Positions 8,272-16,807 are shown, counted from the first letter of the stretch. The stretch: DNA of 64,000 nt from DATBRC01 sp036560485 (GCA_036560485.1 DATBRC010000017.1:57503-121502); one strand, 5' to 3'. Numbers and translations: made by a program. The notes: generated from the letters alone by a model not told the origin.

Positions 8272-9027
8272 CTAATGCTTGGGCAAGGTTCGAGCAAACA
8301 CGAAATTCGTGACGCGTGCTGCGCCAAAACGTTTTAATGTTGCTGCTAATTCGTTCAATGTTTCGCCGGTAGTCATGACATCATCCACCACACCGATGTG
8401 TTGTCCTTTGATACTGTCGATGGCGTGATGCGAGACGACAAAGGCATTGCGCATATTTTTGTGCCGTTCATCCGGGTGCAGCATCGCTTGCGCGCTTGTG
8501 TCCCGCAGGCGCGATGTGAGTTGCGGCATTAATTTGATGCCGAGTGAACGCGACAGCGGCTTGGCAATTTCCAGTGCTTGATTAAAGCCGCGTTCTGCAA
8601 GACGTTGCGCTCCCAATGGAACTGCCGTGATGCATGTTGGAAGAATGGCGTCTTGTGTTCGCGCTTGCAAGATCGCATCGCGTAACATGCGTGCAAACAA
8701 TGGCGCCAAAGCCAGTCTGCTGCCAAACTTCAGCGCCAATACCAATTGATCAATCGGCGGCGTGTAATCTGCAGCAACGATGGTGACATCGAACGCGGGC
8801 ACTTGCTTCAGGCATTCTCCGCATATTTTTGCAGTCATGCCATCCAATGGCGTTGCGCATTGGATGCAGCGATGCACGGACTTGCCGAAAAATTGGTGAT
8901 GGCAACCGCTACAGATTGCTTCTCTATCGGCAATGCCACAAAGCGCACAAGATGACGGAATTGCTGCAGGCAAGCGTGCGAGCAAATGACGCGACCAGTG
9001 ATGTAATTGGGAAAGCATGGGCAACAA
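8272..9027 (-). CDS. comF: ComF family phosphoribosyltransferase-like protein
   Basis: 251 residues. The N-terminal part has four CxxC pairs (CALC, CSGC, CIQC, CGEC, between about residues 27 and 92) forming zinc ribbons. The C-terminal phosphoribosyltransferase domain has the PRPP loop VVDDVMTTGET. ComF homologues take part in DNA uptake during natural transformation, though many genomes keep the gene outside competence loci. It is divergent from the methyltransferase gene at 9084 and probably cotranscribed with trmL (10-base gap). Confidence 0.9.
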   Translation of the reverse strand: MLPMLSQLHHWSRHLLARLPAAIPSSCALCGIADREAICSGCHHQFFGKSVHRCIQCATPLDGMTAKICGECLKQVPAFDVTIVAADYTPPIDQLVLALKFGSRLALAPLFARMLRDAILQARTQDAILPTCITAVPLGAQRLAERGFNQALEIAKPLSRSLGIKLMPQLTSRLRDTSAQAMLHPDERHKNMRNAFVVSHHAIDSIKGQHIGVVDDVMTTGETLNELAATLKRFGAARVTNFVFARTLPKH

Positions 9028-9083
9028 ATCATTCCAAGGTGTAAACTAGTGACGATTATCTCATCTCAAGCGATTAACTTATC

Positions 9084-10028
9084 GTGTCTTTACAAGCTTC
9101 GGCTTCAGAATCAAAATCAAGCGCCCCGATTGACATAAAACGGGTGCGCAAATTATTTGCACTGCAGGCACAGGTTGCCGAGTCAGCATTTTTGCGGCGT
9201 GAGGTCGCTGGAAGAATGCACGAGCGCTTAGCCTTGGTGAAGCTTGCGCCAAAGCGTGTATTGGACGCGGGTTGTGGCGAAGGCGCTGATTTACTGACGT
9301 TGCAAAGACGTTTTTCCGAGGCGCAGATATTGGGGGTGGATGCCTCTTCCGGCATGTTGACGTCGGCGCAAGATAGTCATCGCGCAGCACGTTCTTCGGT
9401 TAATCGATTATTGAAAAAATGGCTGGCTCCTAAAGCAGGCAAGGGTTCCGGCGTTGACACGGAATTGCTCTGCGGCGATTTTGCACAATTGCCTTTCGGT
9501 CTCAATACGGTCGACATGGTTTGGTCAAATCTTGCCTTGCACTGGCATCCGCAACCTGATCGCGTTTTTGCTGAATGGCGCCGCGTGTTGCGTGTGGATG
9601 GATTATTGATGTTCTCTTGTTTCGGGCCTGATACATTTAAGGAGTTGCGTGCGGCCTTTGCAATGATTGATGAAATGCCCCATGCGTTGCCTTTCGTCGA
9701 TATGCATGACTTTGGCGATATGCTGGTCAATGCCGGGTTTTCAACTCCGGTAATGGATATGGAAACCATTACTGTCACCTATGAGTCAGTTGAAAAATTA
9801 ATGGCCGACGTGCGCGCGTGGGGCGGCAATCCACTTACGACGCGTCGCCGCAGCTTGATCGGTGCGGGCGCATGGAAACGTGTTGTGGAAAACCTTGAAA
9901 AAATGTGCAGGCCGGATGGCAGGATTCCTTTGACCTTTGAAGTTATCTATGGACATGCTTTCAAGCCGGTTCCTAAAGTAACCGCGGATGGTGAGGCAAT
10001 TATCAGATTTAATCGTAATAAAAAATAA
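9084..10028 (+). CDS. SAM-dependent methyltransferase, BioC-like
   Basis: 314 residues from a GTG start. SAM-binding motif I is VLDAGCGEGADLL near residue 60. Motif II LLCGDFAQLPF and the WSNLALHW block are also typical of malonyl-ACP O-methyltransferase BioC. It is longer than BioC (about 250 residues) because of an insert after motif I and an extended C-terminus, so another substrate is possible. No biotin genes are nearby in the window, so I give no symbol. It is transcribed divergently from comF with a 56-base shared promoter region. Confidence 0.75.
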   Translation: MSLQASASESKSSAPIDIKRVRKLFALQAQVAESAFLRREVAGRMHERLALVKLAPKRVLDAGCGEGADLLTLQRRFSEAQILGVDASSGMLTSAQDSHRAARSSVNRLLKKWLAPKAGKGSGVDTELLCGDFAQLPFGLNTVDMVWSNLALHWHPQPDRVFAEWRRVLRVDGLLMFSCFGPDTFKELRAAFAMIDEMPHALPFVDMHDFGDMLVNAGFSTPVMDMETITVTYESVEKLMADVRAWGGNPLTTRRRSLIGAGAWKRVVENLEKMCRPDGRIPLTFEVIYGHAFKPVPKVTADGEAIIRFNRNKK

Positions 10029-10236
10029 CAGTATGCAGTAAAACAATTGGGTCGCGATGGTTAAATTGGCAACAAACGTGATGCATCAAAAGTTCAATGC
10101 GCAATCACAAATTCAGAGCTGAAACACGCTGCGCGTATGTTTTTCCTCTTGATAACAAGACCATTTCCGCCTTATACTTGTTGGGTTTTGCACTAACTTG
10201 ATATTGTGGATTGCTTTTATTTTCGCCACAGTAATC

Positions 10237-10250
10237 TTGATATAGCTCAA
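10237..10250. promoter_or_regulatory. FNR/ANR-type box upstream of coxB
   Basis: TTGATATAGCTCAA matches the FNR consensus TTGAT-N4-ATCAA at nine of ten defined bases, and is extended by flanking C and G to CTTGA-N6-TCAAG. Its centre is about 190 bases upstream of the coxB start. Redox control of an aerobic oxidase by an FNR homologue would make sense; binding is inferred from sequence only. Confidence 0.45.
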
Positions 10251-10265
10251 GTATGCAGTTGTCAA

Positions 10266-10293
10266 AATGTCGGTTTGAAGACCGGCATTTTTT
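10266..10293 (+). terminator. T-tailed hairpin in the cox leader region
   Basis: Nine-base stem (AATGTCGGT / ACCGGCATT, one G-U) with loop TTGAAG, followed directly by six Ts. It has terminator form but lies 238 bases past the nearest plus-strand stop and 140 bases before coxB. It may end a short RNA or the upstream methyltransferase transcript, or act as an attenuator. Confidence 0.6.
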
Positions 10294-10432
10294 AATGCTA
10301 ACGAGAATTGGTTAGTGCTTTTTGCAGAACGGAACGACATGAGTTTCCGTATTGAAAACGTGACGGGACTGGTGTTGATTGAATAATTCAATCAGTAAGC
10401 AAGAATTCTTATTTTGGGCATTTGAGGAAATT

Positions 10433-11629
10433 ATGAAATATGCGAAGCGCCTTCAATCGTTAATGTTCGGTGCGCTGCTGATGGCGGCAGGCATGCCGTC
10501 ATGGGCGGTAGTCGACAGTCAGGGTGGTCCGGCTGTTCTTGAGCTCAACTTGCAGCAACCTGTCACGCAAATAGCGCAACAGATCTATTCGTTGCATACC
10601 TTGATGCTGATTATCTGTCTGGTAATTTTCATTGCAGTATTTGGTGTGATGTTTTACTCGATCCTCAAGCATCGCAAATCACTCGGCCACAAGCCGGCCA
10701 CTTTCCATGAAAGCACAGCGGTTGAAATCGCATGGACGGTCGTCCCATTCGTCATTGTTATTCTGATGGCCTTACCTGCTACCAAAACAGTGGTCGCAAT
10801 GAAGGATACGTCCAATGCTGATATCACGATCAAAGCGACCGGCATGCAATGGAAATGGGGTTACGATTACCTCAAAGGCGAAGGAGAAGGCATTTCGTTT
10901 TTGTCGACTCTTACAACGCCGCGTACACAAGTTGGTGCGCCAGGCGTGGCGCCGACCGAGTCACGTGACGCCAATCCCAACTACCTGCTTGAAGTCGACA
11001 ATAATGTGGTCGTACCGGTCAATAAAAAAATTCGTATCATTACCACTGCAAATGATGTCATCCACTCTTGGGGCGTGCCTGCGTTTGGCGTTAAACAAGA
11101 TGCAATTCCCGGCTTTGTGCGAGACACCTGGTTCAAGGCTGAAAAAGTCGGTATCTATCGCGGCCAATGTGTTGAGTTGTGCGGCAAAGAGCATGCCTTC
11201 ATGCCAATCGTTGTGAGTGTTGTCAGTGAAGACGATTACAAAAAATGGGTCGATGGCAAGAAGAAGGAAATGGCTGCCAAGGCAGACGATCCGAACAAAG
11301 TCTGGACGATCGACGAACTGAAGCAGCGCGGTGAAAAAGTCTTTGTGTCCAATTGCGCAGTTTGCCATCAAGCCAGCGGTAAAGGTGTACCTGGTGCATT
11401 CCCTGCACTCGATGGTTCGAAAGTGGTCAATGGCCCGAAAGCGGATCAGATCAACGTTGTCCTGAACGGCAAAAAGAGCGGTACATTCCCGGCTGAGATG
11501 CCTTCCTGGAAAGCCGTGCTATCCGATACGGATATCGCAGCGGTGATTACTTATACTCGCAACGCCTGGTCTAACAAGGCACAAGAAAACATCGTTCAAC
11601 CAGCCGAAGTTTTGGCTGCGCGCAAGTAA
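10433..11629 (+). CDS. coxB: Cytochrome c oxidase subunit II with fused cytochrome c domain
   Basis: 398 residues. A signal peptide ends near residue 25, two membrane segments follow, then the cupredoxin domain with the CuA ligands in GQCVELCGKEHAFM and an upstream His in VIHSWG. A C-terminal class I cytochrome c domain carries the CAVCH haem-binding site. The fused domain identifies a caa3-type oxidase. It accepts electrons at CuA on the periplasmic side. The ATG at 10433 has a GAGGA ribosome site; a TTG 54 bases upstream is in frame but adds residues ahead of the signal peptide. First gene of the cox operon. Confidence 0.95.
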   Translation: MKYAKRLQSLMFGALLMAAGMPSWAVVDSQGGPAVLELNLQQPVTQIAQQIYSLHTLMLIICLVIFIAVFGVMFYSILKHRKSLGHKPATFHESTAVEIAWTVVPFVIVILMALPATKTVVAMKDTSNADITIKATGMQWKWGYDYLKGEGEGISFLSTLTTPRTQVGAPGVAPTESRDANPNYLLEVDNNVVVPVNKKIRIITTANDVIHSWGVPAFGVKQDAIPGFVRDTWFKAEKVGIYRGQCVELCGKEHAFMPIVVSVVSEDDYKKWVDGKKKEMAAKADDPNKVWTIDELKQRGEKVFVSNCAVCHQASGKGVPGAFPALDGSKVVNGPKADQINVVLNGKKSGTFPAEMPSWKAVLSDTDIAAVITYTRNAWSNKAQENIVQPAEVLAARK

Positions 11630-11648
11630 CTGAATTTAGGAGTTTGAG

Positions 11649-13253
11649 ATGAGCACAACAGTAATCGATCACGCACACGATCACTCTCACGGCGCGCACG
11701 ACCACGATCATGGTCATCCGCATGGATGGCGCCGTTGGCTGTATGCGACCAACCACAAAGACATCGGCACGTTGTACCTTTGGTTCTCCTTCGTCATGTT
11801 GATGGCGGGCGGTACTTTGGCGTTGATGATCCGTACTGAATTATTTCATCCAGGTTTGCAATTTTTTCAGCCGGAGTTCTTTAATCAGTTGACCACGATG
11901 CATGGTTTGATCATGGTGTTCGGCGCGATCATGCCGGCATTTGTCGGTTTCGCGAACTGGATGGTGCCGCTGCAAGTTGGTGCTGCCGATATGGCATTCG
12001 CGCGCATGAATAACTTTTCGTTCTGGTTGTTGCCACCGGCTGCAATTTTGTTAATGACATCATTCCTTGTGCCGGGTGGTGCAACTGCAGCCGGATGGAC
12101 GTTGTATGCACCTTTGTCCACTCAGATGGGCATTGGCATGGACATGGCAATTTTCGCAATCCATATCATGGGTGCATCATCGATCATGGGTTCGATCAAC
12201 ATCATCACCACGATCCTGAATATGCGAGCTCCAGGCATGACATTGATGAAGATGCCGATGTTCTGCTGGACCTGGTTGATTACCGCATACTTGTTGATTG
12301 CCGTGATGCCGGTGTTGGCAGGCGCAATTACGATGACATTAACCGACCGTCACTTCGGTACTTCATTCTTCAACGCAGCAGGTGGCGGTGACCCAGTGAT
12401 GTATCAACACATTTTCTGGTTCTTTGGCCATCCCGAGGTGTACATCATGATTTTGCCGGCTTTCGGCATCGTGTCGCACATCATTCCAGCGTTTGCACGC
12501 AAGCCATTGTTCGGTTATTCGTCGATGGTATATGCGACATCTTCGATCGCTATTCTGTCATTCATCGTTTGGGCGCACCACATGTTCACAACCGGTATGC
12601 CGGTAACCGGTCAGCTGTTCTTCATGTATGCAACGATGTTGATTGCCATTCCAACAGGCGTGAAAGTGTTTAACTGGATCGCGACAATGTGGAAAGGCTC
12701 GATGACATTCGAAACGCCTATGTTGTTTGCCGTCGGTTTCATCTTTGTGTTCACCATGGGTGGCTTCACCGGCTTGATTTTGGCAGTAACGCCAATCGAC
12801 ATTCAAATGCAGGACACCTATTACGTTGTCGCTCATTTTCACTATGTATTGGTGGCGGGTTCGTTGTTTGCGTTGTTTGCGGGTTACTATTTCTGGAGTC
12901 CAAAATGGACTGGCTTCATGTACAACGAAACACGCGGCAAAATTCACTTTTGGAATTCGTTGATCTGGTTTAACGTGACATTCTTCCCAATGCACTTTCT
13001 GGGACTCGCCGGCATGCCGCGCCGTATTGCAGATTATCCTGCACAGTTCACCGATTTCAACATGATTGCTTCTATTGGTGCATTTGGTTTTGGTTTGTCG
13101 CAGGTGTACTTCCTGTTCTTTATCGTGTTGCCATCAATCAAAGGCGGTCAAAAAGCAGCGGCCAAGCCATGGGATGGCGCTGATGGACTGGAATGGACTG
13201 TGGCTAGTCCGGCACCGTTCCATACATTTGAAGTTCCACCAGTTGTGAAGTAA
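11649..13253 (+). CDS. coxA: Cytochrome c oxidase subunit I
   Basis: 534 residues, twelve membrane segments; catalytic subunit with haem a, haem a3 and CuB. The block GHPEVY has the proton-channel Glu and the His-Tyr crosslink of A1-type oxidases; WAHHMF and AHFHYVL hold CuB and haem ligands. The N-terminus is unusual: nine histidines alternate with other residues between positions 8 and 25, before the conserved WRRWLYATNHKDIG start. This could bind copper or zinc. It follows coxB by 19 bases with a GGAG ribosome site. Confidence 0.97.
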   Translation: MSTTVIDHAHDHSHGAHDHDHGHPHGWRRWLYATNHKDIGTLYLWFSFVMLMAGGTLALMIRTELFHPGLQFFQPEFFNQLTTMHGLIMVFGAIMPAFVGFANWMVPLQVGAADMAFARMNNFSFWLLPPAAILLMTSFLVPGGATAAGWTLYAPLSTQMGIGMDMAIFAIHIMGASSIMGSINIITTILNMRAPGMTLMKMPMFCWTWLITAYLLIAVMPVLAGAITMTLTDRHFGTSFFNAAGGGDPVMYQHIFWFFGHPEVYIMILPAFGIVSHIIPAFARKPLFGYSSMVYATSSIAILSFIVWAHHMFTTGMPVTGQLFFMYATMLIAIPTGVKVFNWIATMWKGSMTFETPMLFAVGFIFVFTMGGFTGLILAVTPIDIQMQDTYYVVAHFHYVLVAGSLFALFAGYYFWSPKWTGFMYNETRGKIHFWNSLIWFNVTFFPMHFLGLAGMPRRIADYPAQFTDFNMIASIGAFGFGLSQVYFLFFIVLPSIKGGQKAAAKPWDGADGLEWTVASPAPFHTFEVPPVVK

Positions 13254-13297
13254 TGGATGGTGGGCGTAAGTCCATCTTCGGATTTAGACATATATAT

Positions 13298-13405
13298 ATG
13301 AATGAGCCCAAAAAGCCGAATAATCTTAGAACGGCGTTGATCCTTGGTTCTGTAGCGCTGGTTTTTTTTGTCGGTGTGATCGTTAAGCAAGTCTGGTTTC
13401 GATGA
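13298..13405 (+). CDS. Cytochrome oxidase small assembly peptide (35 residues)
   Basis: A 35-codon gene between coxA and ctaG. It has a short basic, Asn/Pro-rich head (MNEPKKPNNLR), one membrane segment (TALILGSVALVFFVGVIV) and a short basic end. It stops one base before the ctaG start, which favours coupled translation. Burkholderiales cox loci usually have such a single-span peptide here, annotated as a small assembly protein; its role in oxidase assembly is inferred from that position. No strong ribosome site is seen in the AT-rich leader. Confidence 0.75.
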   Translation: MNEPKKPNNLRTALILGSVALVFFVGVIVKQVWFR

Positions 13406-13406
13406 A

Positions 13407-13982
13407 ATGAGTCAGCAAAGCGAAGACGGTAATCAAGCTGGGTCAACGCGCAAGCTCAATGTGCAAATGTTGGGCAAGCTTGTGGTAGTTGCTGTATTGA
13501 TGTTTGGCTTTGGCTTTGCATTAGTGCCGGTTTATAGAAAAATTTGCGAAGTAACGGGGATCAATGTCCTGACGCCGAAAGATGCAACGGTGGATGGCGT
13601 GCAAAATACCCAGGTAGATAAAACACGGACGATTACCGTCGAGTTTGATGCGAACTCGCAAGGTCCTTGGCGCTTTCGTCCGACAGTCAGTAATTTGCAA
13701 GTGCATCCCGGTGAGATGACACAAGTGATGTATGAAGTGGTGAATACGCAATCGCGCACGATCGATGCGCAAGCGATCCCAAGTTATGCGCCGCAACAGG
13801 CAGCACAGTTTTTCAAGAAGGTCGAATGCTTCTGTTTTAGACAACAGACTCTTGGGCCAAATGAAGCGAAGCAAATGCCAGTTGTATTTTATATCGATCC
13901 GGCATTGCCGAAGGACGTGAAAATTATTACCCTGTCTTACACATTTTTTGAGATTGCAGGGCAGGGTAAAAAAGCAAGCTGA
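13407..13982 (+). CDS. ctaG: Cytochrome c oxidase assembly protein CtaG (Cox11)
   Basis: 191 residues. One N-terminal membrane anchor (about residues 20-40) is followed by a periplasmic copper-binding domain. The CFCFRQQTLGPNE block contains the CFCF motif that holds Cu(I) for insertion into the CuB site of subunit I. Family length is normal. It lies between the small assembly peptide and a DUF2970 gene in the cox operon, matching its role. Confidence 0.95.
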   Translation: MSQQSEDGNQAGSTRKLNVQMLGKLVVVAVLMFGFGFALVPVYRKICEVTGINVLTPKDATVDGVQNTQVDKTRTITVEFDANSQGPWRFRPTVSNLQVHPGEMTQVMYEVVNTQSRTIDAQAIPSYAPQQAAQFFKKVECFCFRQQTLGPNEAKQMPVVFYIDPALPKDVKIITLSYTFFEIAGQGKKAS

Positions 13983-13994
13983 AAGGCGGCGCGC

Positions 13995-14210
13995 ATGTCA
14001 GATTTGAAAGACGCAACAAAGCGCAAGGCTTCTTTCGGAGCGACGATCAAGGCAGTGCTTTGGTCGTTTCTAGGTATCAGAAAGAAAAGCGATTACGAGC
14101 AAGATGCGGCACAGCTCAATCCGGTGCATGTGATTATTGCGGGTGTGATTGGCGCATTGATTTTTATTGCGACGCTGGTGATCATCGTCAAAAGCGTCGT
14201 CGGGAAGTAA
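13995..14210 (+). CDS. DUF2970 small membrane protein
   Basis: 71 residues with one or two hydrophobic segments: a weak one near FGATIKAVLWSFLGI and a strong C-terminal one, VIIAGVIGALIFIATLVIIV. Family DUF2970 is regularly found between ctaG and coxC in Betaproteobacteria. A role in oxidase biogenesis is inferred only from position. It starts 12 bases after ctaG. Confidence 0.8.
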   Translation: MSDLKDATKRKASFGATIKAVLWSFLGIRKKSDYEQDAAQLNPVHVIIAGVIGALIFIATLVIIVKSVVGK

Positions 14211-14254
14211 TTTTTTAATATTTGCTGAATGAAGTTTGAATTTTGGAGATGCAG

Positions 14255-15118
14255 ATGAGTTCTCAACACAACGCCAACGCGCCTTATTATTTTGTGCCAA
14301 GCCCGTCCAAATGGCCGGTATTGGCGGGCGCATCATTGCTCTTGACCATGGCTGGAGCAGCCGCTTGGGTCAATAGTTATAGCTGGGGGCCGTTTGCCAA
14401 TGCCGCCGGTATTTTGTGCTTGCTTGTTGTGCTATATAACTGGTTCGGTGATGCGATTGCTGAATCGGAAGGTGGTTCATATAACGCTCGTGTTGATACT
14501 TCGTTCCGCTGGAGCATGAGCTGGTTTATTTTCTCCGAAGTGATGTTCTTCGCAGGCTTCTTTGGCGCTTTATTTTATGCGCGCAGCATTTCGATGCCGT
14601 GGCTGGCCGACCTTGACCATAAAATTCTATGGCCTGATTTTGTCGGGCAGTGGGGTAATACCGGCCCGGCAGGCACGATCGAACCGTTCAAAATGATGAC
14701 GCCGTTTCCGATCCCGACAATCAACACTGCATTGCTGTTGTCATCGGGTGTTACCTTGACGATCGCTCATCATGCTTTGCGTGCCGGTCATCGCAGTAAA
14801 ACTGCATTCTGGTTGTTTGCCACTATATTGCTTGGCGCGACTTTCATGGGTTTCCAGGCGCATGAATATATCGATGCATACAGCGAATTGAATCTAAAAT
14901 TAAGCTCCGGAATCTATGGCTCAACCTTCTTCATGTTGACCGGCTTCCATGGCTTCCATGTAACCATGGGTGCGATCATGTTGTCGGTTGTACTGTATCG
15001 CGTCATGAAGGGTCATTTCACGCCGGAACATCACTTCGCATTCGAAGGTGCGGCATGGTACTGGCACTTCGTTGACGTGGTTTGGCTTGGTTTGTATGTT
15101 GTTGTATATTGGTTATAA
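14255..15118 (+). CDS. coxC: Cytochrome c oxidase subunit III
   Basis: 287 residues with about seven membrane segments. Recognisable blocks are FFAGFFGALFYARS, FMGFQAHEY and the C-terminal AAWYWHFVDVVWLGLYV that typifies subunit III. It has no redox centre and stabilises subunit I and its proton pathway. The ATG at 14255 follows a GGAG site by six bases; an in-frame ATG at 14249 overlaps that region. It is the last gene of the oxidase transcript, ended by the terminator at 15164-15193. Confidence 0.95.
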   Translation: MSSQHNANAPYYFVPSPSKWPVLAGASLLLTMAGAAAWVNSYSWGPFANAAGILCLLVVLYNWFGDAIAESEGGSYNARVDTSFRWSMSWFIFSEVMFFAGFFGALFYARSISMPWLADLDHKILWPDFVGQWGNTGPAGTIEPFKMMTPFPIPTINTALLLSSGVTLTIAHHALRAGHRSKTAFWLFATILLGATFMGFQAHEYIDAYSELNLKLSSGIYGSTFFMLTGFHGFHVTMGAIMLSVVLYRVMKGHFTPEHHFAFEGAAWYWHFVDVVWLGLYVVVYWL

Positions 15119-15163
15119 GTTGATTGCAGCATAGGCATAAAAACAAGCATTAAAAGCAGGCAT

Positions 15164-15193
15164 AAAAAAGCCGCACTTCGGTGCGGCTTTTTT
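15164..15193. terminator. Strong bidirectional terminator after coxC
   Basis: Perfect 13-base stem with a TTCG tetraloop: A-run, GCCGCAC, TTCG, GTGCGGC, T-run. The A- and T-runs let it work both ways, ending coxC on the plus strand and the convergent small gene at 15217-15423 on the minus strand. Confidence 0.92.
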
Positions 15194-15216
15194 ACTGAAG
15201 GAACTATCTGCGAATT

Positions 15217-15423
15217 TTATAACCGAATGCCTGTTGGCTGTATCAAGCCGAAATGGTAGGCAAGCAGTAATAGAAGAAATAGCGCGATTGAAAAGCCGAC
15301 GCGAAACGCCAACGCATTAACGGTACGGTTGCTTTTGCCCTTGTCTTTCATCAAAAAGAATAGCGCAAAACCCAAGCTGCCAAGAATTAACGTGAATGCG
15401 ATGATGGCGACGATTGTTTTCAT
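15217..15423 (-). CDS. Twin transmembrane protein (DUF2909 type)
   Basis: 68 residues with two membrane segments (IVAIIAFTLILGSLGFALFF and a second starting near GFSIALFLLLLLAYHF) joined by a short basic loop. Such genes occur between coxC and SURF1 in Burkholderiales. The ATG at 15423 gives the usual N-terminus, although the frame is open further upstream. It runs against the operon direction, sharing a short divergent region with SURF1 and the terminator with coxC. Function unknown. Confidence 0.75.
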   Translation of the reverse strand: MKTIVAIIAFTLILGSLGFALFFLMKDKGKSNRTVNALAFRVGFSIALFLLLLLAYHFGLIQPTGIRL

Positions 15424-15492
15424 GATGGAGTCTGTCTGTCCGCTAATGAATTTATCGGCCGACGTGTGAGTATTGAATAAAGTGACATTGTA

Positions 15493-16221
15493 ATGCGAAT
15501 CAGGTTCCGCTTTAGGTGGATTCCATTTTTTGCAGCCAGCATCATGATTGCGATTGGCGTCGCACTCGGCCAGTGGCAAATGCATCGTGCTGCATATAAA
15601 GAAGCAATCGAAGCCAAACTAACAGTGCGTGGCGCCGAGGCGCCGATTGTTTTGAATTCGATTCCGGTGAATATCGATCATGCTGAATACCGGCGTGTAG
15701 TGGTCACAGGCGAATTTGTCGATGGCTGGCCGATTTATCTGGAAAACCGCCCTTACAACGGTGTCACAGGGCTCTATTTGCTGATGCCACTTAAAATTGC
15801 AGACTCCGATTTACATGTCCTCGTTGCACGTGGCTGGTTGCCGCGCGATCCTGCCGATCGTAGCAAACTTCCGGCGATCACAACGCCGGTTGGAATCGTT
15901 AAGGTCGAAGGAATTGCCCGGCGCAATCCGGGACATTTGCTGCAACTTGGGCAGGCCAGTCCTGTGCGACCGAACGCGATATTGCAAAATGTGGAAGTCG
16001 CGGACGTCGCTACAGCCAGCAAATTGCCGATGCAGCCGATTTTGCTCGAGCAGTTGAATGATTTGCATGATGGCTTGGTGCGTGACTGGCCGCGCCCTTC
16101 CCTTGGCATTGACAGGCATTATGGTTACGCAGTGCAGTGGTATGGATTGGCTGCAACCGCATTGATATTTTTTGTTGTGACAGGATTTCGACGTGAATCA
16201 AAACAACCACCCAAGCAATAA
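15493..16221 (+). CDS. SURF1 family cytochrome oxidase biogenesis protein
   Basis: 242 residues with membrane segments at both ends (about 10-28 and 213-232) and a periplasmic domain between, the SURF1/Shy1 layout. The GQWQMHRAAYKEAIEAK start and ENRPYNGVTGLYLLMPL block are family features. SURF1 helps insert haem a during oxidase assembly. The downstream SCO-like gene begins inside its last 29 bases, suggesting tight coupling. Confidence 0.9.
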   Translation: MRIRFRFRWIPFFAASIMIAIGVALGQWQMHRAAYKEAIEAKLTVRGAEAPIVLNSIPVNIDHAEYRRVVVTGEFVDGWPIYLENRPYNGVTGLYLLMPLKIADSDLHVLVARGWLPRDPADRSKLPAITTPVGIVKVEGIARRNPGHLLQLGQASPVRPNAILQNVEVADVATASKLPMQPILLEQLNDLHDGLVRDWPRPSLGIDRHYGYAVQWYGLAATALIFFVVTGFRRESKQPPKQ

Positions 16222-16807
16222 TCCAAACAAAAAGCAGGCAGAAGGGCGCTGGAAATTATTTGCAGTGATCGCCATTTGTGCCTTCCCAGTAATCGCATCT
16301 TATTTCACATACTACGTGATCAAACCGCAAAGCCGCAGCAATTATGGAGCGCTGATCGACCCGCGGTTGTATCCAATGCCGCGACTCGGTACAACCGCTC
16401 TCGATGGCAAGCCGCTGGCACTTGATGCATTTAAAGGCAAGTGGATCATGTTGCAAATCAACGATAGCGAATGCCAGGAATCATGCAAAAAGAAGCTATT
16501 TGAAATGCGTCAATTACGTTTGATGCAAGGTAAGGATATGGATCGTATAGAGCGGGTCTGGCTTATAACCGATGACAAGCCAATCGAGACAATTTTGATG
16601 CGGGAGTACGATGGCATGCAGATGCTGCGAGTCAAACCTGAAGTCTTGAAAGACTGGCTACCGACCGAGCAAAATACAACTGTCGTTGATCACATTTACT
16701 TGATCGACCCCATGGGGAATTTGATGATGCGCTTCCCAAAGGACGCGGATCCCAACAAGGTGAAAAAAGACCTCGCCAAATTATTGAAAGCATCCAGCAT
16801 CGGATGA
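16193..16807 (+). CDS. SCO-like thioredoxin-fold membrane protein
   Basis: 204 residues from a GTG start that overlaps SURF1 by 29 bases. One N-terminal membrane anchor (about 22-43) precedes a thioredoxin-like domain. Cys94 and Cys98 form a CxxxC pair and His167 lies in DHIYLIDPMG, the positions of the copper ligands in SCO proteins (compare C69, C73 and H158 of the SCO protein at 18842). It probably handles copper or thiols for the oxidase; this is inferred from ligands and location. Sequence around the ligands otherwise differs from SCO. Confidence 0.75.
   Translation: MNQNNHPSNNPNKKQAEGRWKLFAVIAICAFPVIASYFTYYVIKPQSRSNYGALIDPRLYPMPRLGTTALDGKPLALDAFKGKWIMLQINDSECQESCKKKLFEMRQLRLMQGKDMDRIERVWLITDDKPIETILMREYDGMQMLRVKPEVLKDWLPTEQNTTVVDHIYLIDPMGNLMMRFPKDADPNKVKKDLAKLLKASSIG

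Larger units (their letters stand above)
10029..10432. other. 404-base intergenic region ahead of the cox operon
   Basis: This is the only gap above 300 bases in the window. It contains an FNR/ANR-like palindrome (10237-10250), a T-tailed hairpin (10266-10293) and a second weak hairpin (about 10298-10315), then the coxB ribosome site. A minus-strand open frame of 92 codons (10113-10391) shows no recognisable protein character. A short transcript ending at the hairpin is possible. No clear sigma-70 promoter could be fixed by eye. Confidence 0.5.

Noticed and set aside
10113..10391. 92-codon minus-strand open frame in the cox leader region
   Set aside because: It has no ribosome site, no recognisable domain, and spans the FNR-like box and the T-tailed hairpin; it reads as chance open sequence in an AT-rich gap.
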